From CACIIZ01 sp045565285 (GTDB lineage: Bacteria > Pseudomonadota > Alphaproteobacteria > Rhodobacterales > Rhodobacteraceae), in assembly GCA_045565285.1 (NCBI GenBank), contig JBJLFR010000016.1, positions 1 through 64,000 on the forward strand: DNA of 64,000 bases. The letters run 5' to 3'. A model generated the notes under the pieces. The model was not told the origin of the DNA. It searched no databases and saw only the letters and a list, made by a program, of their open reading frames with translations. The translations under genes and the position numbers were made by a program. This document shows, one piece after another, positions 16,952 through 26,063 of this stretch (position 1 is the stretch's first letter; each line of letters starts with the position of its first letter).

Positions 16952-17741
16952 GACTTGTTTTTTTTAAAAAATGGCAAATTTTTGGTTGAGGTTTGGGTTT
17001 TGGCTTAATTAACTCATCAAAAATTTTTAATGGAACTTTAATACTATCAGAAATTTTGATGGTATTAGCTAAGTGAATTTGTTTCTTTGCTAGTATCACC
17101 AAAACTCCTCCCATAACTTTTGAAGTATATTTTGCAGCAATTTGATCAATAAACTTAAATGAATTGAACAAAAATGTTTTTTTTGTGGGGGGCATTAATA
17201 AAGTTGCATTTGTATTTAATATTTTAAATTTATTCTCTATTAACAATTTTGATAGTTGAGATATACTATATGGTCTTCCAAAACCAAAAGGAGTAAGATC
17301 AGATCTAGCCCAAAAACCAGTTCTATTTGGTACTACTATAAACAGATATCCTTCTGGAAGAAGTATCCTCCATGCCTCTTCTAAAAGCTTATTTGGATTA
17401 TCACAATTTTCTAAACCATGTACTATCATTACCATGTCAGAGATTTCTGATTCTAATGGCCATTCAGTCTGCTCAACCAGTATAGTTTTATTTTTTGTAG
17501 AAGGCCATGACAAAGCACCTTGGTTTTTTGGCATTAGACATAAGTAATTTGAATTTTTCTCTATTAAACTATCAAGATATGGAATAGGATAACCATAACC
17601 TACTATATTTTCTTGATTAATATTTTCTCTTATAATATGCTCTTCATTTTTTTTTATTAACGTACTTATATTTTTCTTACAGAAAGAGCCCAAAAATGTA
17701 TTGGTATAAAAATTTTGTAATTCGTTAATTTCTAAATTCAA
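16941..17741 (-). CDS. Class I SAM-dependent methyltransferase, unknown substrate
   Basis: A 266-residue protein with a degenerate methyltransferase motif I (VGYGYPIPYLDSL) near residues 43-55. Downstream are a motif II/III-like segment (DMVMIVHGLENCDNPNKLLEE), ILLPEGYLFIVVPNR, and a conserved SDLTPFGFGRPYS. This resembles an alphaproteobacterial methyltransferase commonly encoded beside gloB, as here (divergent). The C-terminal tail is Lys/Pro-rich (KPKPKPQPK). The substrate is not known; the weak glycine motif leaves catalytic activity uncertain. Confidence 0.75.
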   Translation of the reverse strand: MNLEINELQNFYTNTFLGSFCKKNISTLIKKNEEHIIRENINQENIVGYGYPIPYLDSLIEKNSNYLCLMPKNQGALSWPSTKNKTILVEQTEWPLESEISDMVMIVHGLENCDNPNKLLEEAWRILLPEGYLFIVVPNRTGFWARSDLTPFGFGRPYSISQLSKLLIENKFKILNTNATLLMPPTKKTFLFNSFKFIDQIAAKYTSKVMGGVLVILAKKQIHLANTIKISDSIKVPLKIFDELIKPKPKPQPKICHFLKKTSQIL

Positions 17742-17857
17742 AATGACACCCAGATTAAAGAGTTTTATAATTTTTGGACTATTTGATTTTATTAAGCGTT
17801 GTTTAATTTTATAAATAAACTAATAATTATTAACACTATTATTAAAAGGTTTCACAT

Positions 17858-18625
17858 ATGCACACAGAGATACTAACAATACCATGCTTACAAGATAACT
17901 ATGCATATATAATACATAATCACAAACGAAATGAAACCTTTTTAATAGATGCCCCAGAATCTTATCCTATTATTAAGGCATTAGAAGAAAATAATTGGGG
18001 ATTGAAAAAAATTATTTTTACCCACCACCATTCAGATCATATTATGGGCACTGACGATTTAGTTAAAAAATATAATCCTATAATAGCAGGAGCAGAATTT
18101 GATACCCATAGACTTCCCATTGTTGGGGAAAAGATAAAAATTAATCAAGTTTTAAAACTTGGTGATTTGATGTTTGATGTTTTAGATGTTCCTGGACATA
18201 CTATAGGCCATTTAGCCTATTATTGTAAAGAATTAGAGGCCTTATTTACTGGAGATTCACTTATGGTATTTGGTTGTGGTAGACTCTTTGAAGGTACTCC
18301 AGCTATGATGTGGAAAACATTGAAAAAATTCAAAAAATTGCCTCTTAATACTAAAATTTACAGTGGTCATGAATATGCTATCAAAAATTTAGAATTTGCT
18401 CTATCTATAGATTCAGAAAACAAAGAACTACAAAACAAATATGTTCTAATTAAGGATATGATTAACAAAAACCTTCCCTCAGTTCCAACCACCATAAAAG
18501 ATGAATTGAATTGTAATCCTTTTTTACGAGCAAATATATGTGAAATAAAGAACGCTGTGAATATGGAGAATGATACCAATGAAAATGTATTTGCTGAATT
18601 AAGAAAAAGAAGAGACTCGTTCTAG
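17858..18625 (+). CDS. gloB: Hydroxyacylglutathione hydrolase (glyoxalase II)
   Basis: A 255-residue metallo-beta-lactamase-fold enzyme hydrolysing S-D-lactoylglutathione in methylglyoxal detoxification. The metal motif THHHSDH lies at residues 55-61, with DVPGHTIGH, FTGDSLMVFGCGRLFEGT and SGHEYAIKNLEFA completing the binuclear site. The C-terminal substrate domain ends NENVFAELRKRRDSF, as in typical GloB. AAAAGG lies upstream of the ATG. It is divergent from the methyltransferase. Confidence 0.93.
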   Translation: MHTEILTIPCLQDNYAYIIHNHKRNETFLIDAPESYPIIKALEENNWGLKKIIFTHHHSDHIMGTDDLVKKYNPIIAGAEFDTHRLPIVGEKIKINQVLKLGDLMFDVLDVPGHTIGHLAYYCKELEALFTGDSLMVFGCGRLFEGTPAMMWKTLKKFKKLPLNTKIYSGHEYAIKNLEFALSIDSENKELQNKYVLIKDMINKNLPSVPTTIKDELNCNPFLRANICEIKNAVNMENDTNENVFAELRKRRDSF

Positions 18626-18792
18626 TTTAAAAAAGATTTTTTTAGTTTTGGCACTTTATCTGCAAATGTGTTAAAAAAAAATGGAATATTTAAACTTATT
18701 TTAACAAATTAATAAAAATAATTTGCAAACAACTGGACATATATTATTTATTAAATAAGTAATAGCTAAACTATAAATATTAATGGTGAAAA

Positions 18793-21111
18793 ATGCCTTC
18801 TTTTTCAAAATCACTAGAAAATTGTATACATACTTCATTAGGTATTGCAAATGATCATAAACACGAACTTACTACCCTTGAACACCTACTTTTGGCTTTG
18901 ATTGATGAACCTGATGCAGCTAAAGTGATGGAAGCATGCAATGTAAATTTAGGAATATTAAAAAAGAAAGTTGCTGATTTCATCAAAAAGGAACTAGGTA
19001 ATTTAATTAGCCAAGTTGAAGGTACAGAATCTGTACCTACAACAGGTTTTCAAAGAGTTATTCAAAGAGCTGCTATACATGTTCAAAGTTCTGGTAGAAA
19101 TGAAGTTACTGGTGCCAATGTATTAGTTGCTATATTTGCTGAAAGAGAAAGTCATGCAGCCTTCTTTCTTCAAGAACAAGAAATGACCCGTTACGATGCA
19201 GTAAATTTTATCGCACATGGAGTAGCTAAAAATCCAAATTTTTCAGAAGAAAGAAAGATATCAGGTTTAAATGAAGAACTTGAAGAACTAGGTGAAGAAA
19301 ATAAAAACGATAAAGAATCTGCTCTTAAAAAATATTGTAAAAACTTAAATGAAGAAGCTCAGGCTAAAAGAATAGATCCTTTAATTGGTAGAGAAGGAGA
19401 AATAGAAAGATGTATTCAGGTGCTTTGCAGAAGAAGAAAAAATAATCCTATTTTGGTAGGAGATCCTGGAGTTGGGAAAACAGCAATTGCAGAAGGTCTA
19501 GCTAGAAAAATTGTAAATAAAGAAATACCAAAAGTTTTACAAAATGCTACGATTTTTTCTCTAGATATGGGAGCTCTCTTGGCAGGAACTAGGTATAGGG
19601 GTGATTTTGAAGAGCGCTTAAAAAATGTTTTAAAAGAATTAGAGGAACATAATGACTCAATCTTTTTCATAGATGAAATTCATACTGTTATTGGTGCCGG
19701 TGCCACTACAGGTGGAGCTATGGATGCTTCAAATTTATTAAAACCATCACTTCAATCTGGAAATTTGAAATGTATGGGTTCCACCACATATAAAGAATAC
19801 AGGCAACATTTTGAGAAAGATCGTGCTTTATCAAGAAGATTTCAAAAAATAGATGTTGAAGAACCTACACCAGATCAGGCAGTTCAAATCTTAAATGGTC
19901 TTAAACAGTATTTTGAAGATCATCATGATGCTAAATACACAAGTGAGGCAATTCAAGCATCAATAGATCTATCAATTAAGCATATACATGATAGAAAATT
20001 ACCTGATAAAGCCATTGATGTCATTGATGAAGCTGGAGCTGCTCAAATGATACTTCCCGAAAAAGAAAGAAAGAAAATCATTGGTATTAAGGAAATTGAA
20101 AACGTAATTGCTAAAATTGCTAGAATTCCTCCAAAGAGTATATCCAAATCAGATGCAGAGATCTTAAGTAATTTAGATTCTTCACTCAAAAGAGTTGTTT
20201 TTGGCCAAGATAAAGCTATAGGCTCTTTAACCTCTGCAATAAAAATGGCTAGAGCTGGTTTAAGAGAACCTGAAAAACCTATAGGAAACTACCTATTTTC
20301 AGGTCCAACTGGTGTAGGTAAAACTGAAGTAGCTAGACAATTGGCTGATTGCCTTGGTGTTGAGTTAATTAGGTTTGATATGTCAGAATATATGGAAAAA
20401 CATGCTGTATCAAGATTAATTGGAGCACCTCCAGGATATGTAGGTTTTGACCAAGGAGGAATTCTAACTGATAAAATTGATCAGCACCCTCATAGTATAT
20501 TATTATTAGATGAGATAGAAAAAGCTCACCCTGATATATTCAATATTCTTCTACAAGTAATGGATCATGGTAAGCTAACAGACCATAATGGAAGAACTGT
20601 AGACTTTAGAAATGTGGTGCTAATCATGACCTCAAATGCTGGTGCATCAGAGCAAGCTGCTACTGCTATGGGTTTTGAAAGAAACCGCAGAGATGGGGAA
20701 GATACAAAAGCCATAGAAAAAATATTTAGTCCTGAGTTTCGAAATAGACTAGACTCAGTAATAAGTTTTTCAACATTACCAATGCCTGTAATTATGAGAG
20801 TAGTTGAAAAATTTGTTTTACAGTTAGAGGCTCAACTTATGGATAAAAATGTTACATTTGATTTGACACCTAAAGCTTCCGAATGGCTCGCCGAAAACGG
20901 TTATGATGAAAAAATGGGAGCTAGGCCTTTATCTAGGCTGATCCAACAAAAAATCAAAAAGCCTTTGGCTGAGGACATTCTTTTTGGTAAATTAAAGAAA
21001 GGAGGGGTCGTGAAGGTCTATGTTAAAAATGATAATATTTTGTTAGAGATATCAGCCCCAGAAAAACCTAGAATTTCTCAGAAGAAACCTCCTCTACTTG
21101 CTGCAAAATAA
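18793..21111 (+). CDS. clpA: ATP-dependent Clp protease ATP-binding subunit ClpA
   Basis: A 772-residue Hsp100 unfoldase that feeds ClpP. It has the double Clp N-domain (residues about 1-145), first Walker A GDPGVGKT at 223-230, and a second Walker A GPTGVGKT near 500 with MSEYMEKHAVSRLIGAPPGYVG. The order and the absence of a ClpB-type middle domain identify ClpA. The adaptor gene clpS usually precedes clpA; the 167-base gap upstream holds no such gene. GGTGAAAA precedes the ATG. Confidence 0.96.
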   Translation: MPSFSKSLENCIHTSLGIANDHKHELTTLEHLLLALIDEPDAAKVMEACNVNLGILKKKVADFIKKELGNLISQVEGTESVPTTGFQRVIQRAAIHVQSSGRNEVTGANVLVAIFAERESHAAFFLQEQEMTRYDAVNFIAHGVAKNPNFSEERKISGLNEELEELGEENKNDKESALKKYCKNLNEEAQAKRIDPLIGREGEIERCIQVLCRRRKNNPILVGDPGVGKTAIAEGLARKIVNKEIPKVLQNATIFSLDMGALLAGTRYRGDFEERLKNVLKELEEHNDSIFFIDEIHTVIGAGATTGGAMDASNLLKPSLQSGNLKCMGSTTYKEYRQHFEKDRALSRRFQKIDVEEPTPDQAVQILNGLKQYFEDHHDAKYTSEAIQASIDLSIKHIHDRKLPDKAIDVIDEAGAAQMILPEKERKKIIGIKEIENVIAKIARIPPKSISKSDAEILSNLDSSLKRVVFGQDKAIGSLTSAIKMARAGLREPEKPIGNYLFSGPTGVGKTEVARQLADCLGVELIRFDMSEYMEKHAVSRLIGAPPGYVGFDQGGILTDKIDQHPHSILLLDEIEKAHPDIFNILLQVMDHGKLTDHNGRTVDFRNVVLIMTSNAGASEQAATAMGFERNRRDGEDTKAIEKIFSPEFRNRLDSVISFSTLPMPVIMRVVEKFVLQLEAQLMDKNVTFDLTPKASEWLAENGYDEKMGARPLSRLIQQKIKKPLAEDILFGKLKKGGVVKVYVKNDNILLEISAPEKPRISQKKPPLLAAK

Positions 21112-21122
21112 AAACATGCTTT

Positions 21123-23039
21123 CTATCTTTCAGTTAATTTAATTTCTATTCTGCGGTTTCTAGCTAAAGATTTTTCGGTCTCACCAGTATCAATTGGCTG
21201 AAATTCACCAAATCCAGCAGCAGCAAATCTTTTTGCGGGCAACAATTCTGTTGAAATAAAATATTTGACAACTGAAAGGGCTCTTGCCTGACTTAACTCC
21301 CAATTATCAGTAAAATTTCCTCCGCTTAAAAATTTAGTTTTGTCTGTATGCCCATCTACCCTTAAAATCCAATCTATTTCTTTTGGTATTTTTTTAACAA
21401 TTTTTCTGATTACCTTAGCCATTTGAGAAAGTTCGAATAAGCCCTTATCTTGTAATTCATCTGAACCTAAATCAAAAAGAATTTCAGAAGGAAAAACAAA
21501 TCTATCACCTACTATTTCAATTCCCTTATTATTTCCTAAAATTTGTCTCAAATTTCCAAAAAACTCTGACCGATAATTTTTTAATTCATTTGCTTCATCT
21601 TGTAATTTTTTTATTCTTTCTGCCTCCAAAACTGCATTTTTTTTCTGTTCTATTACAATCTGTGCCATAGCTGAATTAAGTTGTGATCCAAGATTTTCAA
21701 CTTGTGCATTAGTTTCCTTATCTTTAATTTCGTATTGGCCTAATAATATTTTTAAATCCTTTAATTGTACAGCTAGGGATAAAGTCTCTTGATTTAACTT
21801 TTTTACTTTTTCCAATGAGATTTTTGTTTGATTTTCACTTTTTAAAAGTTGTGACCTCAAGTTTTCTAAAGACATCTCTCTTACTTGCAAAAGATCAGAT
21901 AAATTAACCATTTGTTTACTTATTTCATTATTTTCATTAAAAAGTTTTAGATTTTTTTCTTGAATTAAGGCCATGGCTTTTTCTGAACTTGCAATGACTT
22001 TCAGGTTATCTATTGCTCTTTTTCTTTCTTCTTCTAAGGATAAAGTTGCTAATTCTAATTCTTCTCTTGATTCATTAAGATTTTTTCGTAAGTTTTTTAA
22101 AGCAAGTTTTTCAATCAATATGTTTTTTTCACTTTCACTTAATTTTTCTTTATTAAGTTTTAAATCTTCTTGTATTTTTTTAATTAATATATTGGATATA
22201 ATTAATTCTCTCTCTCTCTCTGAGATAATTTTGTCTTTTTGATTTAAATTTTTAAGGAAAATTTCTTTCTCTTCAAAATTATTAACTAACTCTTTTTTGA
22301 GATCAAAAATTGTAGATTCTAGAATAATATTAAACTCTTTTTGAGAAGAAAGAGACCTTTTTGTCTTATCAAGATTATTATATGCTAATTCTAATGCTAT
22401 ATTGCTTTTACTTAATTGAGTTTCTAATTTTTTTTTATTATTAGAAAGTGAATTTAAATTCTTGTTAAGATCTTCAATATAAAGTTCAAGAGCTTCTCTC
22501 CTTGCAGCAGCTAGTCGAGCTAATTCCTTTTTTTCATCAATTTCTTGTCTGGCCGAAGCTAAAGCCAATCGAGAAGCCTCTAATCTTGAAACTTCTTCTT
22601 TAATACGATTATCTTTTTGCTTAATTTCAGCAATAAGCTGTGTTCTTCTAGCAATCAAACTTGCCATTCTGATTTCAAAATCAGATATTTTTATATTAGC
22701 TAAATCTAAGTTTTTGAGAGTATTGGTAAGTTCTAAAGACTTACGTTCATTTAAAATTATTTGCTTTTCCAAACTTTTATTAATAGCCAAATTCTTCGAA
22801 TTTAAATTTTTATACTCATTTTTTTGTAAACTTAGGTCTGAAATTAAAGTCAACACTTCATTTTCAAGTCTTGACAGTTCTGTTTCTTGACCTGAAATCT
22901 TTTCCCTAAAAACAGATTGTATTATCATAAAAATTGATAAAACAAACATTAAGACCAAAAGAAGGGCAGTCATTGCATCTACAAATCCCGGCCATATGTT
23001 AGTTGTGAAACGACTGCCAGAACGTCTTAGTAAAGCCAT
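21123..23039 (-). CDS. MotB/OmpA-like inner-membrane protein with long coiled coil
   Basis: A 638-residue protein. A single N-terminal membrane helix (about residues 17-42, WPGFVDAMTALLLVLMFVLS) carries Asp21 in the position of the channel Asp of MotB/TolR. A very long Glu/Lys/Leu-rich coiled coil covers about 45-480. A C-terminal OmpA/MotB peptidoglycan-binding domain has RVDGHTD at 560-566 and ends ARNRRIEIKLTER. It is five bases downstream of the MotA/ExbB-like gene. Together they should form an ion-driven stator-like complex spanning membrane and periplasm. Such pairs occur in many Alphaproteobacteria without flagellar genes, and the function is not established. Confidence 0.85.
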   Translation of the reverse strand: MALLRRSGSRFTTNIWPGFVDAMTALLLVLMFVLSIFMIIQSVFREKISGQETELSRLENEVLTLISDLSLQKNEYKNLNSKNLAINKSLEKQIILNERKSLELTNTLKNLDLANIKISDFEIRMASLIARRTQLIAEIKQKDNRIKEEVSRLEASRLALASARQEIDEKKELARLAAARREALELYIEDLNKNLNSLSNNKKKLETQLSKSNIALELAYNNLDKTKRSLSSQKEFNIILESTIFDLKKELVNNFEEKEIFLKNLNQKDKIISERERELIISNILIKKIQEDLKLNKEKLSESEKNILIEKLALKNLRKNLNESREELELATLSLEEERKRAIDNLKVIASSEKAMALIQEKNLKLFNENNEISKQMVNLSDLLQVREMSLENLRSQLLKSENQTKISLEKVKKLNQETLSLAVQLKDLKILLGQYEIKDKETNAQVENLGSQLNSAMAQIVIEQKKNAVLEAERIKKLQDEANELKNYRSEFFGNLRQILGNNKGIEIVGDRFVFPSEILFDLGSDELQDKGLFELSQMAKVIRKIVKKIPKEIDWILRVDGHTDKTKFLSGGNFTDNWELSQARALSVVKYFISTELLPAKRFAAAGFGEFQPIDTGETEKSLARNRRIEIKLTER

Positions 23040-23044
23040 GAATT

Positions 23045-24262
23045 TTACTCTGATTCATTTTTGTGGTTTGAATTAGCTAATTGTAATATCGCATTAGATA
23101 AAATTACAAAATCTTCTCTTAGTTCAGATAGATTATCTTGTCTTCCTGTTGTTAATTCATTAAAAATTTTAGCCAATTGAACATCCATATTTCTTATTCT
23201 TGACCTAAATTCATTTTCAGAATTTTTTTCAACTTCAACAAAATGTCGAATTAAATTAACTAAATTATCTTGATTTTTAATTAAAGAACCTAAATCAATT
23301 TCATTATAATTATTGTGATTAGAAGGACTATTGTAACTTTCTTTTTCCTTAAAAATTAAATTTTCAATAGATTTTATTAATTCATTAACTTGATTTTGGT
23401 TATTTAAAAACTGATTTCCTTGGTTTTCTAAAAGTTCAATCAGATGATCTAATTTAATGTTAAAATTAATGTTACTAATTTCTGCATTTGTTTCTGACCT
23501 GTTAGAAGCTTCCATTTCATAGAAATTTTGGCCAATTTTACTTATCGATGAAAGCCATTCTTCTAATTCCATGTAAAAACGATTTTGACCATGACCTGCA
23601 AATAATTCCAAAAGTCCAACAACTAAACTACCTGCTAATCCTAATAATGAAGAAGCAAAAGCTGTACCCATCCCTCCTAATTGAGATTCTAGACCAATCA
23701 TGAGTCCTTCAAAAACTTCTAAACCTGATTGGCCTTCTTTTGGGGCTAAAGATTTAATAGTTTCAACGACAGCCGGTACTGTTGTAGCTAAACCATAAAA
23801 AGTTCCCAATAAACCAAGAAAGATTAAAAGATTAATGATATATCTTGTAATATCTCTTACTTCATCCAACCTAGTGGCAACAGAGTCTAAAATAGATCTT
23901 GCAGATAAAGGATTAATATTTCTTCTAGACTGTTTGTCTCTCAATAAAGACTCTAGGGGGGCTAGTATTCGTGGTGGTTTTGCTATTTCATGACCTGGAC
24001 GTTCTGATACAAAACCTTCTATCCAATATACACTGCTTACTAAAATAAATACTTGCCAAAAGCAGGCTAAAACCCCAAGTACAAAAACACCAATTATCAC
24101 CCCATTTAAATAAGGTGATGACAAAAAAATGGGGGCAACTGCAGGGAATAAAAGATATGCAATTATAAAAACACAAAATAATACAAAAATCATTAATCCA
24201 GTTTGTCTTGTAGGTTGACTAAAGACAAAATTTTTAGTTTCTTGCAAATTTGTTATCTTCAT
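23045..24262 (-). CDS. MotA/TolQ/ExbB-family proton-channel-like protein
   Basis: A 405-residue inner-membrane protein with helices near 21-45, 53-77, 142-160 and 197-221. The last two contain the family signatures LGLLGTFYGLATTVPAV and GGMGTAFASSLLGLAGSLVVG. The C-terminal 170 residues are polar, predicted helical and Asn/Glu-rich. It is paired with a downstream MotB/OmpA-like gene. Neighbouring genes are not flagellar or tol-pal, so it is neither obviously MotA nor TolQ. The role as an energising channel is inferred from the family. Confidence 0.85.
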   Translation of the reverse strand: MKITNLQETKNFVFSQPTRQTGLMIFVLFCVFIIAYLLFPAVAPIFLSSPYLNGVIIGVFVLGVLACFWQVFILVSSVYWIEGFVSERPGHEIAKPPRILAPLESLLRDKQSRRNINPLSARSILDSVATRLDEVRDITRYIINLLIFLGLLGTFYGLATTVPAVVETIKSLAPKEGQSGLEVFEGLMIGLESQLGGMGTAFASSLLGLAGSLVVGLLELFAGHGQNRFYMELEEWLSSISKIGQNFYEMEASNRSETNAEISNINFNIKLDHLIELLENQGNQFLNNQNQVNELIKSIENLIFKEKESYNSPSNHNNYNEIDLGSLIKNQDNLVNLIRHFVEVEKNSENEFRSRIRNMDVQLAKIFNELTTGRQDNLSELREDFVILSNAILQLANSNHKNESE

Positions 24263-24359
24263 AATTTTTTTATGAAATATTTATTTATAAATTTTAATAT
24301 AATTAAAGCATAATGTAATTAAAAATAAATAATAGCTAGATTTTTAAAGATTTAAATTA

Positions 24360-25139
24360 ATGATTAGAATAATTATAGCATTTTTTTTCATAATTTTAGT
24401 TGTAACTTTTACTATTTGGTTATCCTTTGCCAAAATTCAAGAAAATTATATAAAGGATTTGATAAGTAATAATTTAGAAAAAAAATATAAGGTAACTTAT
24501 TCTTTGAAAACTACAGGTTTTCCTAATAGGTTAGATACTACATTAAAAGATATAAAGTTAATATCAAAAACTAATTCTGAATTGATAGTTATAAAAAGTT
24601 TTCTCTTTATGTCACTAATTTATAATAAGAAAAATTACATATTTTCGATTGAGCCTCCAATTAATATAAAAATTGATTCTAATTTATTTGTAGTCAATGA
24701 GGGGAAAATAAGTGCCAGCATGGCAAATTTTAAGGATAATTTTTTGAGTAGATTTACTTTTCATGGGGTAAATCTAAATCTAAATTTAAATAATAAACCA
24801 TTCTTTAAAATCGATGATTTAATCTTTGCAACTAGATCAAAATATTCAAGCATAAAAGCAGAGAAAAATGAGTTTTTTTTAAAATTGCAAAGACCTATGC
24901 TTCATAATTTAAATAGAGATAAGAATAAAAATTTTAATTTTAAGTTTTCATTGGATCATTTCAAGAATGTGAAACTACCACCACAATTAATAAAAAGTGA
25001 GTTTTTTAAAAAAAACTTTATATTTAGCAACGGTAATATTGAAATAAACGAAACTAATATTGATATAAAAAAGCATATTTCTGAAATCCCAAAATACTTT
25101 GAACATTTATTAGTCAATAAAAATCCTGTAAATTTTTAA
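24360..25139 (+). CDS. DUF2125-like membrane-anchored protein
   Basis: A 259-residue protein with one N-terminal membrane segment or uncleaved signal (about residues 2-25). The rest is beta-strand-like and Asn/Lys-rich. The segment KTTGFPNRLDTTLKDIKL around 50-67 matches the sGFP-R-l pattern of DUF2125 proteins, which are commonly encoded next to tyrC in Alphaproteobacteria, as here (convergent). The family has no assigned function; the fold suggests a periplasm-facing, lipid- or envelope-associated role, which is speculative. Confidence 0.6.
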   Translation: MIRIIIAFFFIILVVTFTIWLSFAKIQENYIKDLISNNLEKKYKVTYSLKTTGFPNRLDTTLKDIKLISKTNSELIVIKSFLFMSLIYNKKNYIFSIEPPINIKIDSNLFVVNEGKISASMANFKDNFLSRFTFHGVNLNLNLNNKPFFKIDDLIFATRSKYSSIKAEKNEFFLKLQRPMLHNLNRDKNKNFNFKFSLDHFKNVKLPPQLIKSEFFKKNFIFSNGNIEINETNIDIKKHISEIPKYFEHLLVNKNPVNF

Positions 25140-25160
25140 AAAATAATTTAAATGTTGGAA

Positions 25161-26063
25161 TTATTGTTTTCGACCAAAATTAGGTTCCGAAGTATCTTGG
25201 CCTGCATTAATAATACTTCGTCTAATTTTACGTGTCCTTTCAAAATATTTTAATAAATATTCACCATCTTTTTTTCTTATGGCTTTTTGAAGTGTGAATA
25301 ACTCTTCTGTAAATCTACCTAAAATCTCTAATGCTGCATCTTTATTGTTTAAAAAAACATCTCTCCACATAATTGGGTCAGAAGCAGCTAATCTTGTAAA
25401 ATCTCGGAATCCAGCAGCTGAATAATTAATTACCTCAGAGTTTGTGACTTTTGAAAACTCATCTGCAACTCCTACCATAGTAAAGGCTATTAAGTGTGGG
25501 GCATGAGAAGTAACAGAGAGAACTAGATCATGATGTTTTGCATCCATTTCTACAACATTACTGCCTAATTTTTCCCAAAAGAACCTGACTTTTTTAATAA
25601 TTTCTACTGGTACTTCATTGGACGGTGTTAAGATACACCATCTATTTTCAAATAAGGTGGCAAACCCCGCTAAAGGGCCAGAATTTTCAGTACCAGCCAG
25701 TGGATGAGCTGGAACAAAAAAAACTCCCTTTGGTAAATTTTTCTGTACTTGCACCATAACACTTTCCTTTACAGATCCAACGTCGGTTACAATTACAGAT
25801 TTTGATAAATAAGGGGCAATTTTTTTCATAGTATTACCCATTGCTCCTACTGGAACACAGAGAATAACTAAATCTGCTTCTTTGATACAATCCTCAAAAT
25901 TATCACATACAACACAAAAACCGATTTTTCTTGCTTCTTCTCTTGTTTTTTTTGTCCTAGAATAACCTGTTATTTTAATGCTAGTTTTTTTGTTTTTTAA
26001 AGTTAAGGCAATCGAAGATGCGATTAATCCCAATCCTACCAGTGCGATATGATTAAATTTCAT
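25161..26063 (-). CDS. tyrC: Prephenate/arogenate dehydrogenase
   Basis: A 300-residue NAD(P)-dependent dehydrogenase of tyrosine synthesis. It has an N-terminal Rossmann motif (VGLGLIASSIA, residues 9-19), the VTDVGSVKESV segment, the prephenate-site histidine region FVPAHPLAGTENSG and SVTSHAPHLIAF. Its start overlaps the end of hisC by 11 bases. The hisC-tyrC pair is typical of Alphaproteobacteria, where the aminotransferase may serve both histidine and aromatic pathways. Confidence 0.92.
   Translation of the reverse strand: MKFNHIALVGLGLIASSIALTLKNKKTSIKITGYSRTKKTREEARKIGFCVVCDNFEDCIKEADLVILCVPVGAMGNTMKKIAPYLSKSVIVTDVGSVKESVMVQVQKNLPKGVFFVPAHPLAGTENSGPLAGFATLFENRWCILTPSNEVPVEIIKKVRFFWEKLGSNVVEMDAKHHDLVLSVTSHAPHLIAFTMVGVADEFSKVTNSEVINYSAAGFRDFTRLAASDPIMWRDVFLNNKDAALEILGRFTEELFTLQKAIRKKDGEYLLKYFERTRKIRRSIINAGQDTSEPNFGRKQ

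Noticed and set aside
21123..24262. Zorya-type anti-phage system (ZorA/ZorB)
   Set aside because: The two proteins share the general MotA/MotB-like layout, but no ZorC, ZorD or ZorE-like gene is adjacent; neighbours are clpA, a DUF2125-like gene and tyrC. A housekeeping envelope role is more likely.
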